Below are positions 46,001 to 57,499 of a DNA stretch of 64,000 nt, piece by piece (the stretch's first letter is position 1; each line of letters begins with the position of its first letter). The notes under the pieces were generated by a model. The model saw nothing but the letters and a program-made list of their open reading frames with translations. It was not told the DNA's origin and ran no database searches. Source of the DNA: Asterias rubens (Eukaryota; Echinodermata; Asteroidea; Forcipulatida; Asteriidae); contig NC_047066.1 in NCBI RefSeq assembly GCF_902459465.1, forward strand, positions 3,534,001 through 3,598,000. The letters are read 5' to 3'. Position numbers and translations under genes: made by a program.

Positions 46001-49000
46001 AGTTTGGACGAGTTACTCACCCTAACTTAGGACTAGCCTTAAGTTTTAAGGACTCCTAGGGTTAGGACCAGTCCTAAGTTTGCTGTGAAATTGACCCAGA
46101 GCTGCCAACCCTGCCTGATTCTGCAGGAGACTCCTTGAAAATAAACCAATCTTTAAAAAATTTCTGATGAACGAATTTGAAAACCTCCCTAGTTAAAGAC
46201 AGTGGACACTATTGGTAATTGTCAAAGATCAGTCTTCTCACTTGGTGTATCTCAACATTAAGCATAAAATAACAAACCTGTGAAAATTTGAGCTCAATCG
46301 GTCATCTAAGTTGCGAGATAATAATGAAAGAAAAATAACCCTTGTCGCATGAAGTTGTGTGCGGTTAGATGGTTGATTTCGAGACCTCAAGTTCTAAATC
46401 TGAGGTCTCGAAATCAAATTCGTGGAAAATTACTTCTTTCTCGAAAACTATGTCACTTCGGAGGGAGCCGTTTCTCACAATGTTTTATACCATCAACCTC
46501 TCCCCATTACTCGTCACCAAGAAAGGTTTTATGCCAATAATTATTTGGAGTAATTACCAATAGTGTCCACTGCCTTTTAGGAAACTTTTTACTATGTTAT
46601 GTTGAATGTACTCGATCTACATATCTCCCTGAGTGCAAGACACAGATGTTGGCATCTCTGCTTGATATACATACCTTTCCCTGTTGCGCTGATAGTCTAT
46701 TGGCCACACAGAGGAACGACGAGGGCAGCACATTCTCGCTGCGTCGGTACGTTGCAAACGACACAGCCTGGGCATCCATGGGCTGGCTCCACTTGTTGTC
46801 TATGGAGTAGACTTGTGCAATTCCTGATATGTTGTTCACATGAAACTCATTGGACTGACGGAAAATAATAATAATAGTTAGTTTTTTTTATAGCGCTTTT
46901 CACACCAGAGGGCGTCCCAAAGCGCTTCACATTATTTTCCCTGGTCACTGGGCCTTAAATCATTCCTTAAAGCCATTGGACACTTTCGGTACAGAATTTT
47001 TTTTTAAAGTTCACATATTTACAAATAACTTACAGGGTTTACAAAAGGTAATGGTGAAAGACTTCTCTTGCAATATTATTCCATGAAATGCTTTACTTTA
47101 TGAGAAAACATTAAAACAATATCGATTCTCGATATCGAGAACACGGATTTATTTTAAAACACATGTCATGACACGGCGAAACGTGAAGAAACAAGGGTAG
47201 GTTTTCCTGTTATTTTCACAGGTTTGTTATTTATATATATAAGTTGTGATACACGAAGTGTGGGCCTTGGACATCACTGTTTACCGAAAGTGTCCAATGG
47301 CTTTAAACCGATTCGGCTCCCTAGGGACTGTATTTAGCCTTGTGCAACAAATGCGCTACTCCGCTAAATCAATCACAAGAACCATCTCTGCCCTCACAGG
47401 TACCCATTTACCCCTGGGCGGAGACAAGCCAATGGGCAATTCCATGGTCAGTCGCATTACACCTTTCTGTGTCATTTCTTGATCTTGGTGCTAGAAGTTC
47501 TATGTTAGATATTCTTTCCACTAAGTTATAACGTTGTAAAAAGCGGTAAGTCACATTACACAAAAAGCATATTGTAAAAAGAAAAAAACTTTTCATAATT
47601 CAAAAATTTCCTCAACTAAAAAGCTTGCGAAAGTGTTACTATATGTAATAATGGTCAGCAACTTTAACTTTTAGATACACATGGCAAAACCATGGTCAGT
47701 CGCATTACGGTCAGTCGCATTACAGTTTTCTTCTCAAATTTTCAGTATTGACATCTCACTTTACTTAGCAACTATGATTGATTTGCAGTTAAGATTAATC
47801 TTAGTTCTTTGTGAAATTGGCCCCAGGACAGACAGAGAACAAAACAGGACAGACAGAGAACAGAAAAGGACAAACAGAAAACGGAAAAGGACAAGCAAAC
47901 AAACATACCGACAAAGAAAAAGTGACCAAATCGGATTAAAAACTGGCAGCTTTCAGAGGATAAAAGAGAAGTTCTCAAAGCGGCTAAATTAACAGACTGT
48001 ACCCATGCACAAATAATTAACACTAGGGGAACACCAGGGGAACACCTGGGTGTTACCTGAACTGACCTCACTATCATAGTCCCTATAGAGACCGACCAGG
48101 GCAAGCCACCTCTGGGTTGGATCTGCCTTGTAGCTGATGATCTGACACACGCTAAGTCTTGTGTGTCTTGCAAACACCTTCTGGGGCCCTAAATCAGCTG
48201 AAAACAAGGCAAACCAAAAATCAAACTTGAGGTAAAATTTCAAAATTATTTGTTCTCTCTCCAGATTCTTGGAAATGGAGGGCTTTCTAGAAGCAACCTT
48301 TAAAGGGAGTGGACACCAATGGTAATTAGTCAAAATAATTATTGTCATAAAACCTTATTTGGTAACGAGTCATGGGGAGCTGTTGATAGTATAAAACACT
48401 GCGAGAAATGGCTCCCTCTGAAGTAACATAGTGTTCGAGAAAGAAGTAATTTTCTACGAATTTTATTTTGAGACCTCAGATTAAGAATTTGAGGTCTCGA
48501 AATCAAGCATCTGAAAGCATACAACTTGGTGTGACAAGGGTGTTTTTTCTTTCATTATTATCTTGCAACTTTGACGACCGATTGAGCTCAAATTTTCACA
48601 GGTTTGTTATTTTATGTATATGTCGAGATACACAAAGTGAGACGACTAGTCTTTGACAATTACCAAAAGTGTTCACTGTCTTTAATAGCGCCCTCTAAGG
48701 TTTGTGCTAAACCAACCAACTGAGCCCAATTTTATTGCTTTGCTTACTGCACTTATACCTGTAAACAGTGTGATTCTGTGGGCTTTGAGTGCAGAAGTCG
48801 CAGAAGCAGGGAATTCCGTGCTTATGTCAAGCGTATTTCATAGGTTAGCGGGGGAGTGTCGTGGCCGAGCGGTTAAGAGCACCGAATTCAAACTCTGGTG
48901 TTTCTGATCAGCAGAGTGTGGGTTCGAATCCCCAGCCGTGACACTTGTGTCCTTAAGCAAGACACATAACCATTGCTTCGTCCTTCGGATAAGACGTAAA

Positions 49001-52000
49001 GCCGTTGGTCCCATGTGTTGTGTAAACGCATGTAAAAGAACCAAGTGCACTTATCAAAAAGAGAAGGGGTTCGCCCCGGTGTTCCTGGCTGGATTGGCAG
49101 CATATTGCACCACAGCACCTTGTAAACCATTACATGGTGCTTAAGGATTAGGTCTTATATCTCAAAATTCGCCCCACTCCTTGCAGTAATAATACCTGGC
49201 GCTTTGTATCCTTTGGCAAAAGGTGCGTTATAAATATGATTATTATTATTATTATTATTATTATAAGCAGTGAATTTTGGCTTGTGTCCTTGCGTACTCC
49301 ATGTTACTAGGCATTCTTTTAAACAGCTAGCACAGAAATTCGGTCGTGCAAGCCGAGAATGCCAACCGTAAGCGAAGAATTCGGCGGTAAGCACAGCCAT
49401 GAAATTGGTCCCTGATGTTCATGCACGCCGGACGCCTCCGCAGTTGACCCAATTGACCTGACGTCATTATCAAATAATCTTGGATGCGCCATATTGGTGG
49501 GCAATGTCACTGTGCGTTATTCAGTGAAGTACGCATTTTAGGCGACGCAGCGTTTACACGTAAACCTAACTGCCAACCAAAATGGTGAGCCTGGCACAGT
49601 AGCCGCCTGTGGTGTGCATGCGAGGGGTCAATAGATGTCAAGTCTTGTACAAACCTGGTGGTGAGAGATCCCAGTGATATACAGCTTTAGCTCCGACCAT
49701 CCCGATGATATCATCGCTGATCCAGGTCCAGTATTGCACATCGTCTTTTGTGGTGCAGCGATGCAGCTGCTTCTCTGCTACAATGTTGAACACTTGAAAA
49801 TGACGTCCAACTGGTTGGTAACGTAGATAGAGAGGGGTACAAAGTTAAATTATATAATGGATGATATTTAAAGGAACATTACAGAATTGGTTTTTGCTAA
49901 CAAAACAGTTACTGGCAGCGTAAGCACTTTATGTAATCCGTCAAATACATAAACTGACAAACCTGTAGAAGTTTGAGATCGATTGGCCATCTGGGTTGCG
50001 AGAAAATAGTGAAAAAGTGATTACAAATTTTGCATTGCATCGATTGGCAAAACAAAAATGAATAAAACGCTCACTGAACGATAATCTCCAAACGTGAAAT
50101 GAAATTATTTATTTCTCATCAAATATGGCATTTCAGACAGAAATATTTTAAGGGATGTTTTTCTACTATCATCATCATTAGACGGTGTAAGTTTTATGTA
50201 AATCTGTGATCTTCACGAGTTTTGTTTCTTACCAATTCTATAGTGTTCCTTTAAAATTGTGGCTTGTTTGTTGTGGTTATAGCATCCTGAGAGAACATCA
50301 AGTTCTTACACCACTGGGGTCGATTTCACAAAGAGTTAGGACTCGTCTTACCTCGAGTTAGGACGAGTAACTCGTCCTAACTTAGGATTAATCTTTATTA
50401 TGTCTGCATACTACAGTGCAGGGTTGGGACTCGTCCTAAGTCATAAGATTAATATTAAGTAAGGAAGAGTTTTGTGAAATCGCCGGCTGGTCCTTTTCAG
50501 AACCACCACAGCTTATTGAGAGACTATCGGTTTCATTTTGCTCAATGAAAAATTGCCTAACATCACAAGGTCGGACAGCCACTTCAAGGTGAGGGCTATG
50601 ACTGATTTGGGCTATCAACCCAAATCATCAATCACCAGGGGCTTAGGTAGGATTTGAAACTCTGCATGGTGGAAATACGATATGGAAAGGTTTGCGGTAA
50701 GTACATGTGATGACTATCTCTAATGAGTTGGGGTGGTTCTGAATAGAACCGTTGGTTTCAACTTGACGTTTCGATCAGTATGCTCCGATCGTCTTCTGGA
50801 GAAAAGAAAAAAAATAATAAAACTGATCGTTTTCTCCAGAAGACGATCAGAGCATACTGATCGAAACGTCGAGTTGAAACCAACGGTTCTATTCAGAACC
50901 ACCCCAACTCATTAGAGATAGTCATTACATGGTGTTACCGCAAACCTTGTTGCCACCAACTCCTGGGGCTGAAATAGGGTTTTATACTCCCTTCGCAGTC
51001 TGCAATGATGAAGGCATATCAACCACTAGGAGCCTGGCTGGTATGGCAGAATACACTACATTCCCAACTTAAAAGTACATCTGTAAACATCCTTATTAAT
51101 TATGGACAACAATTTCAAATTACTTCTTCACACACACGGGGCTACAACTTAATGGTGTTAACAAAAACTTGGATGCCTTATTTTCCAACAAATTTAAACA
51201 TCCTCGATCTAGATCCAGGATGATACAATATTGAACACGTTATCGATGTGTGCCTCCCACAAGAACATAATGAAAAGTTACCCCCCCCCCAAAAAAAAGG
51301 GAAATTGTGTTCGAAGAAAACTACATTATGGGAGTAAAAAGTTTGATCGTGTTTCTGTCTGCCAGTCATGTATGTATTATAATCCATTACAGCAGGCATG
51401 GTATTTGGAAATTTTGTTTATTGGATACAAGGGCTGACCTACATTTACACACATTGTGTTGACTTTAAACATGTTAAAGATGCTAATGTCAGATTTTTTG
51501 CCGATTTGACCCAAAAATTTTGATTTAAAATTCAATAGGTATTTTGATGGGGGTTGAAAAAGCTACAAGCTTTCATTTGAGCCATTGCTCGAAAAAGTCC
51601 GCCAGTTATTAGTAGCAGTGAAATAATATATCACGTGACCAATTCTTAAGTGTTTTATAAAAAACTTTTTAAATTTTCGTCATGGTTCCTGACCATTATA
51701 AGTTAAAGTTAAACTTTTTTTTGTTAGAGCGGGTGACACTCTTTGAAATACCATTCACTCAAAAAAATCTATTTTTTAATGTTTGGGGCAAAAAATCTGA
51801 CATAGCATCTTTAAATGCAATTTTTCAAGTAATTTAATAATACTTTTTCTGTTTTTTTCCCAAAGCAAAAATTAAATAAATCGGAAATCAGACTAAAGTC
51901 GGTAGAATATCATGCCCGTTACAGGAAGGTTAAATTCTTCTGGGCACAGGACGTACATTTTACATGTTTATACGCCTTTACATATTCTACACTTTAATAC

Positions 52001-54148
52001 AGTGTAATAAACACCATTGAGATCAACTTCATTGTACTGTACATGACTGAAAGCAAAAACCTGTCACACAGAAAGCTGATATAGCAATTTCAACCTTAAG
52101 AGAGTGGTTATGTGTAATTCCTCATTTCAGTTCGACTGACAAGTTCGGTTTTACTTAAAGGCACTGGACACTTTTGGTAATTACTCAAAATAAATTAGCA
52201 TAAGCACATGTACTTGCCAACGAGCAATGGAGAGCTGCTGATAGTATAAAATATTGTGGAAATCAACTCCCCCGGGAGTAACATAGTTTTTGAGAAAGAA
52301 GTAATTTCTCCCTAAAATATTTGAATCTAAAAAATGACTTCAGGCCTGAAGCCTTTTTCAGGCATCTGAAAGCACACACAATATAGTGCAACAAGAGTGT
52401 TTTTTCTTACAACTGAGCCCAAATTGACACAGTTTTGCTATGTAATGCATGTGTGGAGATGCACCGAATGAGAACACTGGTCTTTGACAATTATTACCAA
52501 AGGTGTCCAGTGCCTTTAAAAAGCAAGAACTACAGAACTAATGCATTAACGTACTTTTGGTTTCGCCATGATGCACAATTCCTACCCCCATTGCTTTCTA
52601 GGCGTATCATGTTCATTCCTCAGCACACTACAGATGCTGGGCTGTTTCAACTGACTGACTTGCGCTTGCTGTTATTTTAGATTAAAGTCTTAATCACTTT
52701 CGGTTTTGATCTCATTTTTGATCCAACAAAACTCAAATTCTGAGAATGCAAAATGTATGGAAACCAAACTATTTTGGTCCTTGGGAAAATTTTTTTTTTT
52801 TTTTAATTGGGTTCAAGGGCTTACCTCCCATGTACTTGTTCATAAGGTGTAGGGTTTAATATACTTGTCATGCTATTTAATCACAGTTTTTTCTAATTTT
52901 TCCCCACAGGCAAAAACAAAATCGGAATTTAGACTAAAAGTAGGAATATTATTATCTAAGAGATGTTAAATTTGCATCGGGGATAAAGAATATTAATTTT
53001 GGTTTTTACCCATACACCAATGTGAATAAGCACTGTATACTCAGTACTTTCCCGAGTCCTGTGAAAAAATATCACAGGCATGTAACTCGGGTGGAATTCG
53101 AACCCATGACCCTTGCAATTCTAGAGCAGTGTCTTACCAACTAGACTACCGAGGTTGCCCGGTAGCTAGAGGCAGTTCGAATCCTATGTCTTGGCAGCGG
53201 GTACCGCAACGATATAAGAGATCTGTTAAATTTTGAAAAAATATCACAGGCATGTTACTCGGGTCGGATTTGAACCCACGACCCTTGGTATCAATAATAT
53301 CATGCCTGCCCAAACTACATGTAGCAAAACTCTTTCAACATCCTCTTTGCCACAGAGAAGGAATTACCTGTAGGAGAACCAATGGTTTCAGGGCATTGCA
53401 CTTAAAGGAGGATTCAAAAGAATTTGGGCCATTATGGGTTTCTGCTATGAGACGATTTAGAAAGAATTGGAATATCAGATTTTTAAAAATTTAATATTGT
53501 TGTCCCTGACCCAAATGGTATTGTTTTGTGTTTTTCTTGCATCATTCCCAGATTAAACTTCTTGTATTTGCTTGTTCATCTCATACAATAAATGTTCATT
53601 GTTCTAGCTGCCCTTGTGTCATCATAATTTCTGTACTGTTCAGTCTTTTATAGGGCTGGGCCTGTAATTCAGTTTTGCTTTGTTGTTTCTGTTTTGGTTT
53701 TATAGTTGTTCATTTTGCCTTGTATTGTATTTTTTCTTTTGGTTTTGTTGAGGTCTCATAATTAATACAAATATTAAATCCTTGTTTCCGGTGTGTGATA
53801 TATTTTTGGACGACCCGTTTCCAAATGCTGCTTTATAATTACAACCCTGCAGGGGCCCTTCTTTTATTTAACTGAATGAGAAATCACAAAGAGACAAGCA
53901 ACAGCAGCGTGAAAACAACAGTCAGTACCTTTGAGAGCAAGCCATGGTTTTCTAGGGTTCATCATGGCGGAGTCAGCCACGCACGGCCATGTCAGTGACC
54001 GCGGCGTCTTGCGGGTTAGGTTGATGGCCGTTATGCTGTCCACTTTACGGCGTTTTCGGCCGGTGTGTCGACAGCAGATCCAACGGTGGGAAGACATAGT
54101 CACACGAGGGAAGCTCACCTGCTCCTGCTTCACCCCAAAGCTGCAGAG
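43049..54148 (-). CDS. Diverged clathrin heavy chain N-terminal beta-propeller protein (6 exons, ends not found)
   Basis: Exons 53929-54148, 49655-49810, 48067-48197, 46675-46854, 44810-44923 and 43049-43222 join in one frame (975 nt, 325 codons, phases 0/1, 2/1, 2/0, 0/0, 0/0, 0/0). They match the clathrin heavy chain seven-bladed N-terminal propeller from about residue 15 to about 317: VADSAMMNP against ADSAIMNP, then FQVFNI, YWTWIS, AVYHWDL, CQIISYKAD, VYSIDNKWSQPMD, LHVIELG, DFPVSIQ, VLTKYGHV and DIETGT. In clathrin this domain binds adaptor peptides. Identity by eye is only about a third, whereas true animal clathrin heavy chains are nearly invariant, so this is a paralog rather than the housekeeping gene. 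The start exon (expected to encode about 14 residues upstream of LCSFGV) and the exon closing the last blade were not found. Reading through the last donor would give only 14 more residues before a stop. Confidence 0.8.
43305..43545 (-). mobile_element. tRNA-SINE, minus strand
   Basis: Minus strand: CAATTTCGGTGGTCTAGTTG (A box), then GGGTTTGAATCCCACC (B box) and 'actcgggtaaatgctgagta'. Confidence 0.7.
43625..44645. mobile_element. TTAA MITE fragment, split by an 872-bp element
   Basis: 'gacgaccaattgagttcaaa' to 'tgacaattaccaaag' on the left; 'tgtctttaa' on the right of the insertion. Confidence 0.65.
43755..44626. mobile_element. 872-bp hAT-like non-autonomous element
   Basis: Perfect 17-bp ends TAAGCTTGGGCGGTTCC and complement; 8-bp duplication GTCTCCAG at 43,747-43,754 and 44,627-44,634. 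Interior has repeated 'ggaaccgg' blocks and a 16-bp tandem repeat ('actacggacgtactgc', 44,245-44,310). No transposase. Confidence 0.85.
44975..45345 (+). mobile_element. tRNA-like SINE heads, two partial copies
   Basis: 45,255-45,330 can fold as a tRNA: acceptor GGCTAGA/TCTAGTC, D-arm AGCTCAGTTGGTAGAGCG, T-arm GTTGGTTCGAATCCCAC. Mismatches in the anticodon and T stems and the repeated downstream 'caattctttgttcaaccc' mark it as a SINE, not a tRNA gene. A partial copy starts at 44,980. Confidence 0.65.
45350..45620 (-). mobile_element. LINE 3'-end-like repeat
   Basis: Minus strand ends AAAGTGCGTCTTTACAAATG then (TTA)n, the tail style of CR1/L2 elements. Confidence 0.4.
45625..45865. mobile_element. 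'gagctgcttaagc' MITE
   Basis: 'agggcccaatttcatagagc' mirrored by 'gctctatgaaattgggccct'. Confidence 0.7.
45955..46100. mobile_element. 'tttcacaaagagtta' MITE
   Basis: 'ggatttcacaaagagttaag' and 'gctgtgaaattgaccc', with 'ggactagtc'-like inner repeats; relatives at 50,315-50,485 and 35,870-35,998. Confidence 0.55.
46197..46575. mobile_element. TTAA MITE family, full copy
   Basis: TTAA at 46,193-46,196; ends AGACAGTGGACAC and GTGTCCACTGCCT. Lies 100 bp from the clathrin-like exon 46,675-46,854. Confidence 0.8.
46870..47460 (-). mobile_element. SINE body/LINE tail, split by a TTAA element
   Basis: (TTA)n and 'atagcgcttttcacacc' at 46,870-46,966, resuming at 47,307 with 'ccgattcggctccctaggga' and 'ctgggcggagacaagccaat'. 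Confidence 0.55.
46971..47302. mobile_element. TTAA-type MITE, second family
   Basis: TTAA both sides; ends AGCCATTGGACACTTTCGGT and ACCGAAAGTGTCCAATGGCT. Confidence 0.85.
48304..48681. mobile_element. TTAA MITE family, full copy
   Basis: TTAA both sides; ends AGGGAGTGGACACC and GTTCACTGTCT. Confidence 0.8.
48722..49412 (+). mobile_element. 'catgaaattgggccc' MITE, split by a SINE
   Basis: Left 'gagcccaattttattgcttt'; right 'gcacagccatgaaattggtc'. Interrupted at 48,850-49,263. Confidence 0.6.
48850..49263 (+). mobile_element. Full-length tRNA-derived SINE
   Basis: Head GTCGTGGCCGAGCGGTTAAG (A box, Leu/Ser-tRNA-like), B box GTGGGTTCGAATCCCC, then the central domain with GCTTCGTCCTTCGGATAAG and GGGGTTCGCCCCGGTGTTCC, and an L2-type tail (GCGTTATAAATATG, (ATT)n). 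The best copy of this family in the window. Confidence 0.85.
49872..50250. mobile_element. TTAA-type MITE, third family
   Basis: TTAA both sides; ends AGGAACATTACAGAATTGGT and ACCAATTCTATAGTGTTCCT. Confidence 0.8.
50565..51070. repeat. Interspersed repeat split by inverted pLTRs
   Basis: Matches 42,795-43,010 on both sides of 50,690-50,946 ('cagccacttcaaggtgaggg', then 'ttgccaccaactcctggggc'). Confidence 0.65.
50690..50946. mobile_element. Head-to-head inverted pair of Penelope-like terminal units
   Basis: The minus-orientation copy (50,690-50,798) and plus-orientation copy (50,830-50,946) mirror each other from the outer TTTGCGG/CCGCAAA ends to the central TTCTGGAGAAAA. Each carries the GATCAG/CTGATC-like stem and GAAACGTC. 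The two mirrored 60-aa frames here are artefacts of the palindrome. Inserted in a repeat that is uninterrupted at about 42,800-43,010. Confidence 0.75.
51075..52155. other. No gene seen
   Basis: Intron of the clathrin-like gene; AT-rich, with a C10/A9 run at 51,282-51,298. Confidence 0.4.
52159..52515. mobile_element. TTAA MITE family, full copy
   Basis: TTAA both sides; ends AGGCACTGGACAC and GTGTCCAGTGCCT. Confidence 0.8.
52955..53250 (-). mobile_element. tRNA-SINE, minus strand
   Basis: Minus strand: CAACCTCGGTAGTCTAGTTG (A box), GGGTTCGAATTCCACC (B box), body ending in 'gatgcaaatttaacatctc'. Confidence 0.7.
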
Positions 54149-54404
54149 CTTTAGAAAAAACAAGAGAGATATTTTCAACGATTTTCAACGATTGCATCGT
54201 TCGTTCATTAATGGTTTATTCTCTACAATGGTACAAGACAATAAACACAATACAATGTATACACAATTTTAAAAGATTATTAAGAATTAAGAAATCAAAA
54301 TTGTTTTTGATTTTTTTCTAAAATTGTCATGAGTATGAATCATGTGTAAGATTATAAAAAGCAAGTCTTATAATAATTTTGAAAACAAAATTAATACTTG
54401 TAGA

Positions 54405-54943
54405 TAGTGCTGGGCGAATAGTGATATTTTGATATTTGGATACCGCTGGCCAACTATCCGAAATAAACCGGAAATTCGAATAGTTTTTTTCGCCGCTAGA
54501 GGGCGCTATTAAAAAATATAAAAAAAAATAACCGGATCTAATTTAAAGATGGCGATTTGCTTTTTTTTTTGATCGTGACTGACTCTACGTGATGGAAAAC
54601 TTTTGTAATCTTTGAACAAATTACGTCAGAAATTTCACTGTTTAACTCTTCATGGAGGTGAGCATAGTTAAATACTTAATTTATGCTGTTTTATGCTGTC
54701 TTAATAGAAGTTTCATAAGGATTCAGACAAAACATTCCTATCAGTTGTCGCCCAACGTCCGCGGATATTCGGATATTAAAAGAATATCCGGTTACTTGGT
54801 TGTAATTACAGAACTATCCGGTTTATAAATAGGTATTCGTGCCCTACGCGGATATCCGGTTAAGAAGAAAAAGGCATTCGCGGTTACGGATAGGAAAACC
54901 TATTCGCCATTAACCGGATATTCGAATAATTCGCCCAGGCCTA
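54405..54943. mobile_element. 539-bp hAT-like non-autonomous element
   Basis: Ends TAGTGCTGGGCGAAT and ATTCGCCCAGGCCTA, flanked by CTTGTAGA at 54,397-54,404 and 54,944-54,951. Interior is a run of 'ggatattcg' / 'tatccgg' repeats. Confidence 0.85.
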
Positions 54944-55017
54944 CTTGTAGATGTCAAATTTGCATTCATAACAAAACATAGAAATTAAAATGTGGCCCTA
55001 TCTACATGAAAGCAATT

Positions 55018-55145
55018 TTATAACATGGAAAAAAGTGACTCTTTAGCACTTTTCGAAATGCAGTTGGAGTAACAGATTCCCTAATGACAGTAGTGAGTTT
55101 GTTCCAAATCATTGGCCCAGATACTTTGTTTTCTTGAGGAACATT
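55018..55145 (-). mobile_element. LINE reverse transcriptase C-terminal remnant
   Basis: Minus-strand frame contains GPMIWNKLTTVIRES and AFRKVLKSHFF, the IWNxLPxxIRxS / FKxxLKxxL ending of non-LTR elements. Its downstream part is interrupted by the element at 54,405-54,943. Confidence 0.6.
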
Positions 55146-55334
55146 TCAGCAAGTGAGATAAAGAACAAAAATATTTTTCCTGACACTTTCTGGCAGTTCC
55201 CAGATTTCAGGCAGAATCTAATGAAACTCATCACAGAAACTGAAAATTATTTGTGGTGTGGCATGGCAGAAAGTGAAACCAGGAAGAACCTAGAGTCTGT
55301 AGTATTGTGATTCTAAGAACAAAACTATCTTTAA

Positions 55335-55877
55335 AGGGAAGGTACACATTTGGTAATTACTCAAAACAAATATTAACTTAAAAACTGACTTGGTAATGAG
55401 CATTGGACAGCTGTTGATAGTGTAAAACATTGTGGGAAACGACTCCCTCTGAAGTAATGTAGTTTTTGAGAAAGAGGTAATTTCTCACTAAAATAACAAA
55501 AGACTTCTAGCTAGAAGTCTTTTATTCCTATCTGAAAGCACACAAATGACAAATTTGTCCAACAAGGGTGTTTTTTTCATTCATCATTTTCTCGCAACTT
55601 CGATGACCGATTGACCCCAAAGCCTGTTTGTTATTTAGTGCATATGATGGGATACACCAAAATTTTTCATAGACCAACTCGCCCGATCCAAGGCAACCAA
55701 CGCAGCATGTCCCTTTGAAGGCACTGAAAGCACGCTATTTTATACAACAAGGGTGTTTTCTCTTTCATCATTTTTCATTGCATCCAAATTTTCACAGCCT
55801 TGTTATTTTATGCATATGTTGGGATACAGCAAGTGAGAAGACTGGTCTTTGACAACTACCAAACGTGTACCTTCCCT
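55335..55877. mobile_element. TTAA-type MITE, composite copy
   Basis: TTAA both sides; ends AGGGAAGGTACAC and GTGTACCTTCCCT. Contains at 55,662-55,717 the end of another element ('gaccaactcgcccgatccaa'). Confidence 0.75.
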
Positions 55878-56227
55878 TTAAGTACCAGGAAGACAAGTTT
55901 CCCTCATGTAATTGACTACGGACCTGTGTACCCTGACTAGGCATGTACATACGTACAATATCCGTAAGAAATAGAGAAAGTAAAAGTTAGTGTTGGTAAA
56001 CCATGGACTGATATCACAAAGAACAAAGATTGATCTACATTGTAGCATCTGAAAAATAATAACAGTTGCTACTAAAGTGTATGTGTAATGTCACAATACA
56101 AATCACAAGGAACAGAGATGAATGATGTGTCCATGAGGAGAGCTACATGTACTATCATTCTACACACTGGATCAGCCTATATGCAGATTCAATACTTTCT
56201 CCTCCTACATAGATCCTATCCCCTTAA

Positions 56228-56767
56228 AGTCACCTGGAAGTGGTATTTTTTTCAAAATAAAGCTTTTGTCACTAATAAATGTGTTTTGATGAGTGGAATG
56301 TGAATAAACAGTTAACTAAGGTTTTAAGAAATCACTTCTTATGTTATTTACAAATTTAAGAGTAGACCCCGACCCGAGAGGGCGCTGTTCGTGACGTCAA
56401 TCGTGGCAGACTTTGACTGTAATGCGTAGAGTAAACACAATTATATGTACGGACCAAGTCGTGAGTTTTTTTCTGGCAATGCCGACCAGGTGTATTGCTG
56501 CTGAATGCAGAAAACCACTTTTTGAAATGTACCAACTCACGACTTGGACGTACATGTACTTTGCACGTGTGTTTACTATACGCATTGCAGGCAAAGTCTG
56601 CCTCGATTGACGTCACAAAAGGGGTAGGCGGAGTCAGTCCCCCAAACAACTTTATATATTTTTTAAACATACAAATCGTGACAAACAATTACTAAAAAAA
56701 TTGTTTTATTGTTCGTAAGCAGATACTCTTATGTTTGAAAGACAACAAATTATATTTCCAGGTGACT
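56228..56767. mobile_element. TTAA-type MITE, fourth family
   Basis: TTAA both sides; ends AGTCACCTGGAA and TTCCAGGTGACT. Inner foldback 'gtgacgtcaatcg' / 'cgattgacgtcac' at 56,391-56,614. Confidence 0.85.
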
Positions 56768-57499
56768 TTAAAGAGTTTGGGTAACACAAAACACAAATGT
56801 CCTGTCCACAGATTGACATCAAACTCAATGAACTTACACAAATTAAAGATAATGATGTAGAAAGCTTCCCCTTGCTGAGATGCTGTAGTTTTGGGGAATT
56901 TAGTAAAACAATTTCACAAAAATAATTTGTGTCCCAGTGAGATGAAAATTATCCTAGAATGAACAACAGATTTATGCGTCTCGCCTGAAAACATTGCTGT
57001 GTAATTTTCACTTTCTCAAAAACTAGACAACTAATGAAACTGAAACTTCCACAGTGAGTTAGGGATTCATGTCATGGCCAAAAACCTGATATTACAAAAG
57101 GTATCAAAAAACGTGCTCAGCTTATTTTGCAAAAAATGCAACTATGCAAAAGATTTTACACAGTGTACATTGAAAAAACCCAACCCCTGAAAAAAAAAAG
57201 CAGAAACAAACACTCATACTGGATTTAGAGCCTGTCCAGGCAGCATCTAGTGGCTTCGTAAAGCCAGCCAAACACGTCAAGTGAATCCGACAGTAATTGC
57301 CAGTTGAGAGGGAAATTCCGATAGTGGAGAAAGCACTTGCGCTGATTCAATGTCCCAGAGGGAGTACCTCTTGAACATTACACATACACGCAAATCATAT
57401 GTCGTTGTACAGTGTGATCTTGTACTTCACACGTTTCAAACTCTTGGTCACGTTCACAGCACCAGTGACATGACAAAGAGAGACATCACCAAAACTTAA

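Noticed and set aside
50720-50915. Two 60-aa mirrored open frames
   Set aside because: Identical because they lie on the arms of the inverted pLTR pair.
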